From Brucella daejeonensis (lineage in GTDB: Bacteria > Pseudomonadota > Alphaproteobacteria > Rhizobiales > Rhizobiaceae), in NCBI RefSeq assembly GCF_014199265.1, contig NZ_JACIJG010000013.1, forward strand, positions 49,933 through 113,932: a stretch of 64,000 nt of DNA, in the 5' to 3' direction. Both the position numbers and the translations under genes were made by a program. Positions 37,681 through 46,869 of the stretch are shown here, in pieces. Below the pieces are notes generated by a model. It did no database searches. It saw only the letters and a program-made list of their open reading frames with translations, and had not been told where the DNA came from. Numbering within the stretch: position 1 is the first letter of the stretch; every line of letters begins with the position of its first letter.

Positions 37681-38789
37681 CGCGCTTTCCTTCCCTGTTT
37701 GAATGCGTCGGGCATAGCGGCCGCGATCGCCTTTTTCATGACGGTGGGCAAAGCCTCGCCGGAAAGCTCTTGTGGCGAGGACCACCAGCCGTCATCTGCG
37801 ACAGCCTTGCCGACGTTTTCCGCCCGGTACACCGAAAGCCGCAGTTCGAAATGCGTGAAAATATGCGTGATCGACCCGCAAGCGTGCCATTGTGAGGGGA
37901 AAGGCGCCGCATCGGCCGTCGGGTCACCATCGATCCTGGCTGTCCAGTCGCTGCCGGGAACCTCGGTCATGCCTGCCAGAAGCCCCTTGCCCCTGCGTTT
38001 GCGCAACAAAATCGTGCCGTCGCTGGCGAATGCCACAAAGGCCGCCCCGACGCGGATCGGCTTTTCCGCTTTCGGGGGCTTGACCGGAAATTCCTCCGGG
38101 TCGCGTGATGCAAGGGCCATGCAGTCGTCGTTGAGCGGGCAGAGGGCACATGAAGGCCGACGCGGCGTACAGATGGTCGCTCCGAGATCCATCATGGCCT
38201 GCGCGAAGTCGCCGGGCCTGCCATCGGGCGTGAGCCGCCCCATAAGTGTGCGGATTTCGGCTTTCGCCGCAGGCAGGGGCGTATCGATCGTGTAGAGGCG
38301 CGAAATGACGCGCTCCACATTACCGTCGACCACGGCGGCGGGTTCGCCGAACGCAATCGCGGCGATTGCCGCCGATGTGTAGTCGCCGATGCCGGGCAGC
38401 TTTTTCAGTTCGGCCGCATTGTCGGGAAACTTGCCGTCATGGTGCGCGTCAATCATGTTGGCGCATTTCTTGAGATTGCGGGCGCGCGAATAATAGCCCA
38501 GGCCGGCCCAGGCGCGAAGAATGTCGTCCTCGCTGGCTTGCGCCATCGATTGCACGGTTGGCCAACGTTCGACAAACTTGGTGAAATAGGCTTTAACCGC
38601 TTCGACGGTCGTTTGTTGAAGCATGATCTCGGACAGCCAGACACGGTAGGGATCCGGTCTGATGCCGCGAACCTGTTCCGCAGGCGTGAGACGCCACGGC
38701 AGAATCCGATGGTAGCGATCATACCAGGTCAGAAGCTTTGAACTTCGATCGGAGTCGGTAATATCGAGCATACAGGGAATGTCATTCAA
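37677..38789 (-). CDS. mutY: A/G-specific adenine glycosylase
   Basis: MutY removes adenine mispaired with 8-oxoguanine, limiting G:C to T:A changes. 370 residues: catalytic Glu in SEIMLQQTTV, helix-hairpin-helix LPGIGDYTSAAIAAIAFG followed by catalytic Asp in VVDGNVERV, the four cluster cysteines in CTPRRPSCALCPLNDDC (spacing 6-2-5), and a C-terminal NUDIX-like domain that recognises 8-oxoG (LLRKRRGKGLLAGMTEVPG). ATG at 38789; a second ATG six codons in is possible. Divergent from the GT25 gene. Confidence 0.95.
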   Translation of the reverse strand: MNDIPCMLDITDSDRSSKLLTWYDRYHRILPWRLTPAEQVRGIRPDPYRVWLSEIMLQQTTVEAVKAYFTKFVERWPTVQSMAQASEDDILRAWAGLGYYSRARNLKKCANMIDAHHDGKFPDNAAELKKLPGIGDYTSAAIAAIAFGEPAAVVDGNVERVISRLYTIDTPLPAAKAEIRTLMGRLTPDGRPGDFAQAMMDLGATICTPRRPSCALCPLNDDCMALASRDPEEFPVKPPKAEKPIRVGAAFVAFASDGTILLRKRRGKGLLAGMTEVPGSDWTARIDGDPTADAAPFPSQWHACGSITHIFTHFELRLSVYRAENVGKAVADDGWWSSPQELSGEALPTVMKKAIAAAMPDAFKQGRKAR

Positions 38790-38928
38790 TAATGGGACCG
38801 AATTCTGATTAAAGCCTTATTTTCAAAATTGATAGAAACAATGCTGTGCATATCGGTTGCGAAGGTTTACTGAAGTTCGATATGCGCTCTCCAATACGCA
38901 TCGGTGTTTTGCCGCGGAAAGAGACCAA

Positions 38929-39702
38929 GTGGATCGTCCCGTATCTGTACCAGTTTATGTCATCAACCTTGCCCGCTCACGAGATCGCTGGGACAGGCTG
39001 AAGGCCAGCGCCGACGAATTTTCCATCGATTTGCGCCGTGTCGACGCCGTCGAAGGCAAGCTTCTTGCTCCAGACGAGCTTGCGGATTTCGATGAGGCCG
39101 GCTTCCGCCGATGCCACGGTAAAATAGCGATGCCAGCGGAAATCGGCTGTTATTTCAGCCACATCCGCGCGCTGGAGGCGATAGTGCAAGCAGCTGAGCC
39201 TTTCGCCGTCATCGTGGAAGATGACGTTCTGTTCACATCCGCTTTTCAGCCGCTCGTTTCGCAACTCGCCGGGCTGAACGGTTGGGATGCCGTCAAACTG
39301 GTCAATCATCGCACTGCCGCTTTCCGCCCGTTCCGCGCCCTGAACGGTCGGTTTTCTGTCGGCCGCTGTATGCACGGCCCGTTGGGCAGTTCCGCCGCCT
39401 ATGTCGTCACACGCGAAGGCGCGGCGAAATTGCTTGTGGCGATACGGCCCATGCGCGTGCCATACGATGTCGCTTTGGAACGCGGCTGGGCAGGCGATTA
39501 CGAGATATTTACTCTTGATAAACCGGCGGTGGCCTTCTCGGATATGGCGATATCGACGATTGCGGCCGGGCGTTCGACTTACGCCAAGAGCCGCCTGCCG
39601 GCATACAAAAGGATAAGCACGCTTTTCTTTCGCTCAACTGACTACGTCAGGCGAATCGCCTACGCTTTGAGCAGGAAAAGCCTTAAAGAGGATAAAATGT
39701 GA
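38929..39702 (+). CDS. Glycosyltransferase family 25 (LPS sugar transferase)
   Basis: 257 residues of the GT25 (LPS beta-1,4-galactosyltransferase, LgtB-like) family: it begins VPVYVINLARSRDRWDRLKA, with GCYFSHIRALEAIV and the metal-binding acidic cluster VIVEDDVLF; the later segment GSSAAYVVTREGAAKLL binds the donor. Likely acts on the LPS core at the cytoplasmic face. A GTG at 38929 with GGAAAGAGA upstream is chosen over a TTG at 38857. First gene of a cassette with 4-bp overlaps throughout, wedged between mutY and the DUF721 gene. Confidence 0.85.
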   Translation: MDRPVSVPVYVINLARSRDRWDRLKASADEFSIDLRRVDAVEGKLLAPDELADFDEAGFRRCHGKIAMPAEIGCYFSHIRALEAIVQAAEPFAVIVEDDVLFTSAFQPLVSQLAGLNGWDAVKLVNHRTAAFRPFRALNGRFSVGRCMHGPLGSSAAYVVTREGAAKLLVAIRPMRVPYDVALERGWAGDYEIFTLDKPAVAFSDMAISTIAAGRSTYAKSRLPAYKRISTLFFRSTDYVRRIAYALSRKSLKEDKM

Positions 39703-40958
39703 GCCGTTTAAAAAAGTCTTTTCTATTTCGGCGCAAGGTGGATAGCTGGGTTCTGGGCCTGGCGTCTGCTGCGATGCCGCTACGTATTGGTCTTGGTCCT
39801 GTTTTGCTTTTCGCATTCTCATGCGTCGGTATCTATCTGGCCTGCGGTCGTCATGCCACGGCGCGGATGTTTGCGAAAAAATTCTATATTTTCATACTTC
39901 TCTATGCGGCATGGTCTTTGGGTTTGATTCTGTTCCGGGGAGAACCGTTTCAGGATAACCGGCAGATCGGTTATACGCTGCTGATCGCCGTTTTCGCTTT
40001 TGCCGGGTCGGGAATGGTACTCGTGCACGATCCATTGCGCGCCTATGTTCTCGGTGCGCGCGCCGGGACACTACTCGCTCTGATCACTGCGCTGTTTCTG
40101 TCGGTGACCGATGGCGGGCGCATCGGCGTCGGCGGCAATCAGGCCGTCTTTGCCTTTGTGGCGGCAGTCGCGGCAATATCCGCTGCGATCCCGCTTCACG
40201 GTGCTCCGCGTTATCTGCCGAACGGCCCGCATTGGCTGGTTCTGGGGCTTGCTGCGGTTCTGACCTCGCAAACGCGGGCCGTCATTGTCGTCCTTCCGTT
40301 TTTTGCGGTGATTGAGATCGCGCTTTTCCTGAGACGATACAGCTTCAAGCAGCAGAGCGTCGTTTATGCCGCCCTGTTGGCGGCGCTGACCGCGCTTGTT
40401 GTCGTCGGACCGGTCGGACATATTATTTCAAAGCGTTTTGCGGGCATGGTCGAATATTATGACACCGGCGACAGTTCGCAATGGGAAGACAAGATGTCGG
40501 CCGATATTCGCGCCGTCATGTGGAAAAGCGCATCTGACGTGATAACGGCGCATCCGATTGCGGGCGTCGGTTCCTATTCGAAAATGGACTTTGTGAAAGC
40601 CGAAGCGGGCGACAAGGCATCGATGATCGAGGGCTTTCGTCACGTGCATAATACCGTTCTCGATGAACTGCTGAACGACGGCATTATCGGGCTGATTTTC
40701 ATGGCTGGCGCGTTCATATCGATCTTCATCTATTTGTGGCGTACAGCCGACAGCTGGGCCATGCGGCGGGCATTGATCTACTTCGCCATCGTGTGCGGCA
40801 GCTACGGTATGCTGCATAATCCGCTCCTGCACGAAGTGACGATCTCCTCGACCATGTTCTTCCTCGCCGCATTGAACGCGGCCGCTTCCCGACGGGTCAT
40901 GGCGGCGCGGCGCGCAGGCCTCACCTCATATATGTTCGGAAAGAGATCGATTGCATGA
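39699..40958 (+). CDS. O-antigen ligase/polymerase-like membrane protein
   Basis: 419 residues with about ten to eleven membrane helices. The Wzy_C/WaaL-type signature appears as TSQTRAVIVVLPFFAVIE and a periplasmic loop (about residues 245-315) that ends in FRHVHNTVLDELLNDGIIGL, where WaaL ligases have their functional His. Such proteins join or polymerise lipid-linked glycans in the periplasm; ligase versus polymerase cannot be separated by sequence. It overlaps GT25 (ATGTGA, 4 bp) and the epimerase gene (4 bp), so all three should be made together. Confidence 0.8.
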   Translation: MSRLKKSFLFRRKVDSWVLGLASAAMPLRIGLGPVLLFAFSCVGIYLACGRHATARMFAKKFYIFILLYAAWSLGLILFRGEPFQDNRQIGYTLLIAVFAFAGSGMVLVHDPLRAYVLGARAGTLLALITALFLSVTDGGRIGVGGNQAVFAFVAAVAAISAAIPLHGAPRYLPNGPHWLVLGLAAVLTSQTRAVIVVLPFFAVIEIALFLRRYSFKQQSVVYAALLAALTALVVVGPVGHIISKRFAGMVEYYDTGDSSQWEDKMSADIRAVMWKSASDVITAHPIAGVGSYSKMDFVKAEAGDKASMIEGFRHVHNTVLDELLNDGIIGLIFMAGAFISIFIYLWRTADSWAMRRALIYFAIVCGSYGMLHNPLLHEVTISSTMFFLAALNAAASRRVMAARRAGLTSYMFGKRSIA

Positions 40959-41932
40959 AAGCGATTGTAACGGGCGCTGCCGGGTTCATCGGGTTCCACA
41001 CGGCGCAACGTCTGCTGGATGAGGGCTGGCAGGTCATAGGCATCGACAATGTGAACGACTATTACCCTGTGGCCCTCAAGGAAACCCGCCTCGCCAGGCT
41101 TCATGCGCGGGCCGGATTTCGCTTTGCAAAGGCGGATATTTCCGACGCGGACGCATTCAATGCGGCAATAGGCTCCGACCGTGACGCCGATATTATCGTG
41201 CATCTCGCGGCACAGGCCGGCGTACGCTATTCCATCGAGAACCCGGCAGCCTATGTTTCGGCCAATGTGCAGGGGCAGGTTACGGTATTCGAAACCGCGT
41301 TGCGGCTGGAAAAGCGCCCGCCCGTCGTCTATGCAAGCTCGTCCTCGGTCTATGGCGCCAACGAGAAGATACCGTTCTGCGAAAGCGATCCGGTCGATCA
41401 TCCGGTTTCGATCTATGCCGCAACAAAGCGCTCAGGCGAACTGCTGGCTTATTCTTACCGGCACGTCCACAAGCTTCCCTCCACGGGCTTGCGCTTTTTC
41501 ACCGTCTACGGGCCTTACGGGCGACCGGATATGGCGCCCTGGCTGTTTACGTCCGCGATCCTGAAGGGCGAACCGATCCGTGTGTTCAACAATGGCGAAA
41601 TGCAACGCGACTTCACCTTTGTGGAAGACATTGTCAGCGGCGTTCTGGGGGCGGTACGTCGAATTCTGGAAAAGCCGCAAGATACGGAACCCGTCTATAA
41701 TCTCGGCAACAACCGGCCGGTAATGCTCAACGACTTCATTGCGGCTATCGAAAAGGCCACGGGCAAGCAAGCGATCCGCAAGTTGGAGCCCATGCCCGCA
41801 GCCGACGTGCCGCGCACCTATGCCGATATTACACTCGCCGCACGCGATCTCGGTTTCAATCCGAAAACCGCGCTCGATCAGGGGATTCCTTTGTTCGTCG
41901 AATGGTTTCGGGGTTATAATGGAGCGCGATGA
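40955..41932 (+). CDS. NAD-dependent UDP-sugar epimerase (UDP-glucuronate 4-epimerase type)
   Basis: 325 residues of the extended short-chain dehydrogenase fold: GAAGFIG at 7-13 binds NAD, SSSSVYG holds the active-site Ser, and YAATKRSGELLAYSY the Tyr-Lys pair. GIDNVNDYYPVALKETRL and LRFFTVYGPYGRPDMAPW are typical of UDP-glucuronate 4-epimerases (LspL/Cap1J group), giving UDP-galacturonate for LPS or capsule. It overlaps its neighbours by 4 bp on each side, including the DUF721 gene downstream. Confidence 0.88.
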   Translation: MKAIVTGAAGFIGFHTAQRLLDEGWQVIGIDNVNDYYPVALKETRLARLHARAGFRFAKADISDADAFNAAIGSDRDADIIVHLAAQAGVRYSIENPAAYVSANVQGQVTVFETALRLEKRPPVVYASSSSVYGANEKIPFCESDPVDHPVSIYAATKRSGELLAYSYRHVHKLPSTGLRFFTVYGPYGRPDMAPWLFTSAILKGEPIRVFNNGEMQRDFTFVEDIVSGVLGAVRRILEKPQDTEPVYNLGNNRPVMLNDFIAAIEKATGKQAIRKLEPMPAADVPRTYADITLAARDLGFNPKTALDQGIPLFVEWFRGYNGAR

Positions 41933-42456
41933 GCGAACCTAAATCCAGGCGTGGCTTCAGGCCACTGGCAGATATGGCGTCGGGTCTTGTGGATCCGATG
42001 CTGCAAAAGCGCGCCGGTATCAATCTTGCCCTGCTGCAATCCTGGGAAGACATTGTCGGTCCCGCCATCGGCGCGACATCGCGGCCGCTGCGCATCCTCT
42101 GGCCCCGTCGCTTGCGCGAGGATGATCCGTTTTCTCCCGCGACGCTGATTATTGCCTGCGAAGGCTTCGCGGCCTTGCAGGTCCAGCATGAAACGGGTGA
42201 GATCATCAACCGTATCAACGGGTTTCTGGGTTTCTCCGCTATCGGTCGCATTCGCATCGAACAGAAGCCGCCGGTCCTTCCAGTCAAACGTCGGGTAAAA
42301 AAACTGCCGCCGCTGGGGCCTGCGGACGAGCGCCGGATCGACAAGGCGACAGACGGCATCGAGGACGACGCGCTTCGCGCGGCCCTTGCACGGCTTGGAA
42401 AAAATATACTGGCCGAGAAGCACTCCGCTGGCCGGAAGCGCGAAGAGGATCGCTGA
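41929..42456 (+). CDS. DUF721 (DciA-like) protein
   Basis: 175 residues. The N-terminal DUF721 domain (GLVDPMLQKRAGINLALLQSWEDIVGPAIGATSRP, then TLIIACEGFAALQVQHETGEIINRINGFLG) resembles DciA, which loads the replicative helicase in bacteria without DnaC. The C-terminal half is basic and likely disordered. In many Rhizobiales this gene is divergent from mutY and next to dsbA and smc; here the polysaccharide cassette lies between it and mutY, and it overlaps the epimerase gene by 4 bp. Confidence 0.82.
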   Translation: MSEPKSRRGFRPLADMASGLVDPMLQKRAGINLALLQSWEDIVGPAIGATSRPLRILWPRRLREDDPFSPATLIIACEGFAALQVQHETGEIINRINGFLGFSAIGRIRIEQKPPVLPVKRRVKKLPPLGPADERRIDKATDGIEDDALRAALARLGKNILAEKHSAGRKREEDR

Positions 42457-42641
42457 AATCGCCTGCTGCCACAAAATTGATGCAAGCATTCCTCATGTTT
42501 CCGAAGAGCGTCTGCTTATTGTCGTGGATTTGGAGACAAAAAACGCAAGGTGCTGACTTTCATGTGAACGCCGCAGGTCTAGCGAAGTGCGATCTGCCGC
42601 TTTAGATTGTATGTCGAAGTCAACTATTGAAACAGGACTGG

Positions 42642-43304
42642 ATGATTCGGATGCCTGCAGTGCTTAATCGCAGACACGTTATTTCTCTCGCTGGAGCGGC
42701 CGCTGCCGGGCTGGCCTTTGCCGGTAGCGCGAATGCGCAGCAGCGCGATGCGGAAGGTACCGTCGATGCCGCCAAGGTTGCCGAAGCCGGCAAGCTGAAG
42801 GACATGGTCTATGGCAAGGCCGACGCGCCTGTAACCATCGTTGAATATGCTTCGCTGACCTGCCCGCATTGCGCGGATTTCACGATCAACACTTTCCCGG
42901 AAATCAAGGAAAAATATATCGATACGGGCAAGGCGCGGCTTATCTTCCGCGAGTTTCCGTTCGATCCGCGCGCGACCGCCGCTTTCATGCTGGCACGCTG
43001 TGCCCCGGAAGACCGTTATTTCCCGATGGTCGATGTTTTCTTCAAGCAGCAGCAGCAGTGGGCGACGGCCGAAGACGGTGAAGCCGCCCTGCTGCAAATC
43101 GCGAAACTTGCCGGTTTTACACAGGAGTCCTTCAAGGCTTGCTTGACGAACCAGCAACTTCTCGATGATGTGAGAGCAACGATGGAGCGTGGATCGAAGG
43201 ATTTCGGTGTGAGTGCGACGCCGACTTTCTTCATTAACGGACAAAAATACGCTGGAGCCCTTTCGGTTGACGAAATGTCGGCAATCATCGACAAGCTTCT
43301 CTGA
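42642..43304 (+). CDS. DsbA family thioredoxin-fold oxidoreductase, secreted
   Basis: 220 residues. A signal peptide with a twin-arginine (NRRHVISLAGAAAAGLAFA) ends near ANAQQ. The thioredoxin-like DsbA domain has the CPHC active site in EYASLTCPHCADFT and the cis-Pro loop VSATPTFFINGQKYAG. This secreted Dsb group is present in Rhizobiales as DsbA- or BdbD-like disulfide oxidase. The ATG at 42642 has ACAGGACTGG upstream; an in-frame TTG 15 bp earlier is less likely. A perfect 12-bp terminator separates it from smc. Confidence 0.9.
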   Translation: MIRMPAVLNRRHVISLAGAAAAGLAFAGSANAQQRDAEGTVDAAKVAEAGKLKDMVYGKADAPVTIVEYASLTCPHCADFTINTFPEIKEKYIDTGKARLIFREFPFDPRATAAFMLARCAPEDRYFPMVDVFFKQQQQWATAEDGEAALLQIAKLAGFTQESFKACLTNQQLLDDVRATMERGSKDFGVSATPTFFINGQKYAGALSVDEMSAIIDKLL

Positions 43305-43320
43305 TCCGTTTTTCAGGTCG

Positions 43321-43351
43321 AAAAGCGGGCGCCGGACTGCGCCCGCTTTTT
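43321..43351 (+). terminator. Rho-independent terminator of the dsbA-like gene
   Basis: AAAAGCGGGCGC and GCGCCCGCTTTT form a perfect 12-bp stem with a 6-nt loop and a T-run. Confidence 0.85.
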
Positions 43352-43385
43352 GCATTTCCGGTCGAGCTGTGGGAGGGGCGAACTG

Positions 43386-46300
43386 ATGCGTTTCTCCAAG
43401 CTGCGTCTTGTCGGTTTCAAATCCTTCGTCGAACCCATGGAGTTCGTGATCGAGGGCGGCCTGACAGGCGTGGTTGGGCCGAACGGCTGCGGCAAGTCCA
43501 ATCTGGTCGAAGCCCTGCGCTGGGTGATGGGCGAAAATTCCTACAAGAACATGCGCGCTTCCGGCATGGACGACGTGATCTTCTCCGGCTCCGCCACGCG
43601 GCCCGCGCGCAATACGGCGGAAGTGACACTCTTTCTCGACAATTCGGACCGAACGGCGCCCGCCAGCTATAACGATGCGGACGAGTTGCAGGTTTCTCGC
43701 CGCATCGAGCGCGAGTCCGGTTCCGTCTACCGCATCAATGGCAAGGAAGCCCGTGCGAAGGACGTGCAACTTCTTTTCGCGGACCAGTCCACCGGCGCGC
43801 GGTCGCCGTCGATGGTCGGGCAGGGGCGGATCGGCGAACTCATTCAGGCCAAGCCGCAGGCGCGCCGCGCGCTTCTGGAAGAGGCCGCCGGTATTTCCGG
43901 CCTTCATACCCGCCGCCACGAGGCGGAACTGCGCCTGCGCGCCGCCGAAACCAATCTTGAGAGGCTTGACGATGTGGTGGGCGAACTGGCCAGCCAGATC
44001 GACAGCCTGAAGCGTCAGGCGCGTCAGGCCAACCGTTTCAAGGCGCTTTCCGCCGATATACGCCGCGCTGAAGCCGCGCTCCTGCATTTGCGCTGGTCGC
44101 AGGCCAAGATGCAGGAAGCGGAAGCGCAGAGCACGCTGGCACAGGCAACCTCCGCCGTCGGCGCGATGGCACAGGCGCAAATGGATGCGGCCAAGGCGCA
44201 GGCGGTCGGTGCCCACAAGCTGCCCGAATTGCGAGAGGCAGAAGCACGGGCCGCAGCCGCGTTGCAGCGGCTTTCGATTGCCAGAACCCAGCTAGACGAG
44301 GAGGGGGAGCGTCTTCGTGCGCGTCGCGCCGAACTGGTAAAGCGGCTGGAGCAGCTTTCTGCCGACATATCCCGTGAAGAGCAGATGGTGCGCGAGAATG
44401 CCGATATTCTGGCGCGGCTCGACGATGAAGAGCAGGAATTGCTTGTTTCGGCAGAGGCTTCCGGTGTGCGTAACGAAGAACTGCGCGCCCTGTTCGAGGA
44501 AGCGGAAATTCGCTTGCAGGATAGTGAAAATGCGCTGTCCCGCGTTACGGCCGAGCGCGCCGAAGCCGCCGCCGAGCGGGCGCAGATCGAGCGGGCGTTG
44601 AAGGAAGCGAGCGACCGTCGCGACCGACTGGCCGTTCAGATGGAGACAATCGAACGCGACATCGCCGCCGTCGCGGAGCAGATTGGCGGTCTGTTCGATC
44701 CGGCGGAAAAACGCATCGTCGTCGATAGCTGCACGGAAGCGCTTGCTTCTGCCGAAGAGGCGGTCGCCGTTGCGGAGGAACTGGTCGCCAGCGCTCGCGA
44801 AGCGGAGGCCGCGTGCCGACAGCCGCTCAGTGAAGCGCGCACGGAACTGAACCGCATCGAAACCGAAGCGCAGACCCTGGCCAGAATTCTCAATGCCGGT
44901 GAAACGGGTCAATTCCCGCCGGTGGTGGAGGAGTTACGTGTCGAGAAAGGCTATGAAGTCGCTCTCGGCGCTGCCCTTGGCGAAGATCTGGACGCGGCAA
45001 GCGACGAAAATGCGCCCGTCTTTTGGGCTTATAATCCCGCTGCCAGCGCCGATCCGGTTTTGCCGGAAGGCGCGACGCCTCTGGATCGTCTGGTCGACGG
45101 TCCGCAGCAGTTGCGTCGCCGGCTGGCGCAGGTCGGCGTGGTTGCGGACAGCGATGGCAGGCGTTTGCAGGTAATGCTGCGGCCCGGCCAGCGGCTGGTC
45201 AGCAAGGCAGGTGCGCTGTGGCGCTGGGATGGTTATACGGCCAGCGCCGACGCGCCGACACCGGCGGCACAGCGTCTGGCGCAGAAGAACCGTCTGGCGG
45301 AACTCGAACAGGAAGCTGTCGCGGCACGCAGTCGGGCCGGTCAGGCCGAGCAGGCCGTGCAGCGCGCAGAAATGGCTGTACGCGAAGCCTTCGAACAGGA
45401 GCGCGTCACCCGCGACCAGTGGCGCGCGAACCAGCGCAGGCTCGACGAGGCGCGCGAGGCGCTGGCCGCTGCCGAGCGCGCCGCGGGTCAGCTTGCAACA
45501 CGTCGTGCGGGTCTTGAGGACAGCAAGGCGCGCCTTGAAGAAAATCTGGAAGAGGCGCAGATTCGCGTAGCTGAGGCTGAGGACCGGCTCAATGAGATGC
45601 CGGATATCGACTCGATCGGCGAGCGTCTTTCGGCACTCAATAGCGAAGTAATGTCGGACCGCACGGCTTTGGCCGAGGCGCGGGCTGCCTATGAAGGGCT
45701 GCGCCGGGAGGCCGATGCACGACAGCGTCGGCTTGAGATGATCGCGCTGGAGCGCCGTAACTGGAAATCCCGCGCCGAGAATGCCGACCGTCATATCGCC
45801 GCGCTGAACGACCGCCGGGCGGAGACCACGGAAGAGGCGGAGGCGCTTGCCGAGGCGCCGGACGAAATCGAAAGCCGTCGCCGCGCCCTGCTGAATGAAC
45901 TTTCGCAGGCCGAGGAGGTGCGAAAACGGGCAGCGGATATTCTGGCCGAGGCCGAGACCGCACAGGCTGAACTCGACAAGGTTGCGACGCTTGCGATCCA
46001 GCAGCTTGCCTCCAGCCGTGAGAGCCGCGCGCGCGCGGAGGAGCGGCTGGCCGCAGCCGAAGAACGCCGCGGTGACGCGGAAGCCCGCATCGCGGAAGCC
46101 CTCAATTGTCCGCCGCACGAGGCAATCCGCCAGACCGGGCTGAGACCCGATGAAGCCTTGCCTGATCCAGACCAGCTCGAGCGTCAGTTGGAGCGCTTGA
46201 AGATCGAGCGCGAGCGCCTTGGCGCGGTCAACCTGCGGGCAGATGAGGAACAACAGGAACTGTCCGCCCGTCTCGATACGATCGTGTCGGAACGCGAGGA

Positions 46301-46844
46301 CGTGATCGAGGCGATCAAGAAGCTGCGTCAGGCAATCCAGAGCCTCAATCGTGAAGGACGCGAACGCCTGCTTGCCGCCTTCGACGTGGTGAATGCGCAG
46401 TTCCAGCGCCTGTTCACGCATCTTTTCGGAGGCGGAACGGCGGAACTGCAACTGATCGAAAGTGACGACCCGCTGGAAGCGGGGCTGGAAATCCTCGCCC
46501 GCCCACCGGGCAAGAAGCCGCAGACCATGACGCTGCTTTCCGGCGGTGAGCAGGCGTTGACGGCCATGGCGCTGATTTTCGCGGTGTTTCTTACCAACCC
46601 CGCGCCGATCTGCGTGCTGGACGAAGTGGATGCGCCGCTCGACGATCACAATGTCGAACGCTACTGCAACCTGATGGACGAAATGGCGGCTTCCACCGAA
46701 ACGCGCTTCGTGGTCATCACGCATAATCCGATTACCATGGCGCGCATGAACCGTCTTTTCGGTGTGACCATGGGCGAGCAGGGTGTGAGCCAGCTTGTTT
46801 CCGTCGATCTTCAGACGGCGGAGCAGCTGCGCGAGGCAAGCTGA
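43386..46844 (+). CDS. smc: Chromosome segregation ATPase SMC
   Basis: SMC is the core of the ScpAB condensin that organises and separates the chromosome. 1152 residues: Walker A GPNGCGKSN at 31-39, a long coiled coil, a hinge around 510-600 (GYEVALGAALGEDLDA region), a return coiled coil, then the ABC signature LLSGGEQALTAMAL and Walker B PICVLDEVDAPLDDHN. Coiled-coil parts are very rich in Ala, Glu and Arg. The start is ATG 43386 (MRFSKLRLVGFKSF) behind GGGAGGGG; the frame opens 12 codons earlier, across the dsbA terminator. Confidence 0.97.
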   Translation: MRFSKLRLVGFKSFVEPMEFVIEGGLTGVVGPNGCGKSNLVEALRWVMGENSYKNMRASGMDDVIFSGSATRPARNTAEVTLFLDNSDRTAPASYNDADELQVSRRIERESGSVYRINGKEARAKDVQLLFADQSTGARSPSMVGQGRIGELIQAKPQARRALLEEAAGISGLHTRRHEAELRLRAAETNLERLDDVVGELASQIDSLKRQARQANRFKALSADIRRAEAALLHLRWSQAKMQEAEAQSTLAQATSAVGAMAQAQMDAAKAQAVGAHKLPELREAEARAAAALQRLSIARTQLDEEGERLRARRAELVKRLEQLSADISREEQMVRENADILARLDDEEQELLVSAEASGVRNEELRALFEEAEIRLQDSENALSRVTAERAEAAAERAQIERALKEASDRRDRLAVQMETIERDIAAVAEQIGGLFDPAEKRIVVDSCTEALASAEEAVAVAEELVASAREAEAACRQPLSEARTELNRIETEAQTLARILNAGETGQFPPVVEELRVEKGYEVALGAALGEDLDAASDENAPVFWAYNPAASADPVLPEGATPLDRLVDGPQQLRRRLAQVGVVADSDGRRLQVMLRPGQRLVSKAGALWRWDGYTASADAPTPAAQRLAQKNRLAELEQEAVAARSRAGQAEQAVQRAEMAVREAFEQERVTRDQWRANQRRLDEAREALAAAERAAGQLATRRAGLEDSKARLEENLEEAQIRVAEAEDRLNEMPDIDSIGERLSALNSEVMSDRTALAEARAAYEGLRREADARQRRLEMIALERRNWKSRAENADRHIAALNDRRAETTEEAEALAEAPDEIESRRRALLNELSQAEEVRKRAADILAEAETAQAELDKVATLAIQQLASSRESRARAEERLAAAEERRGDAEARIAEALNCPPHEAIRQTGLRPDEALPDPDQLERQLERLKIERERLGAVNLRADEEQQELSARLDTIVSEREDVIEAIKKLRQAIQSLNREGRERLLAAFDVVNAQFQRLFTHLFGGGTAELQLIESDDPLEAGLEILARPPGKKPQTMTLLSGGEQALTAMALIFAVFLTNPAPICVLDEVDAPLDDHNVERYCNLMDEMAASTETRFVVITHNPITMARMNRLFGVTMGEQGVSQLVSVDLQTAEQLREAS

Positions 46845-46869
46845 TTTCGGTATATTCGGGAGGGGCAAC

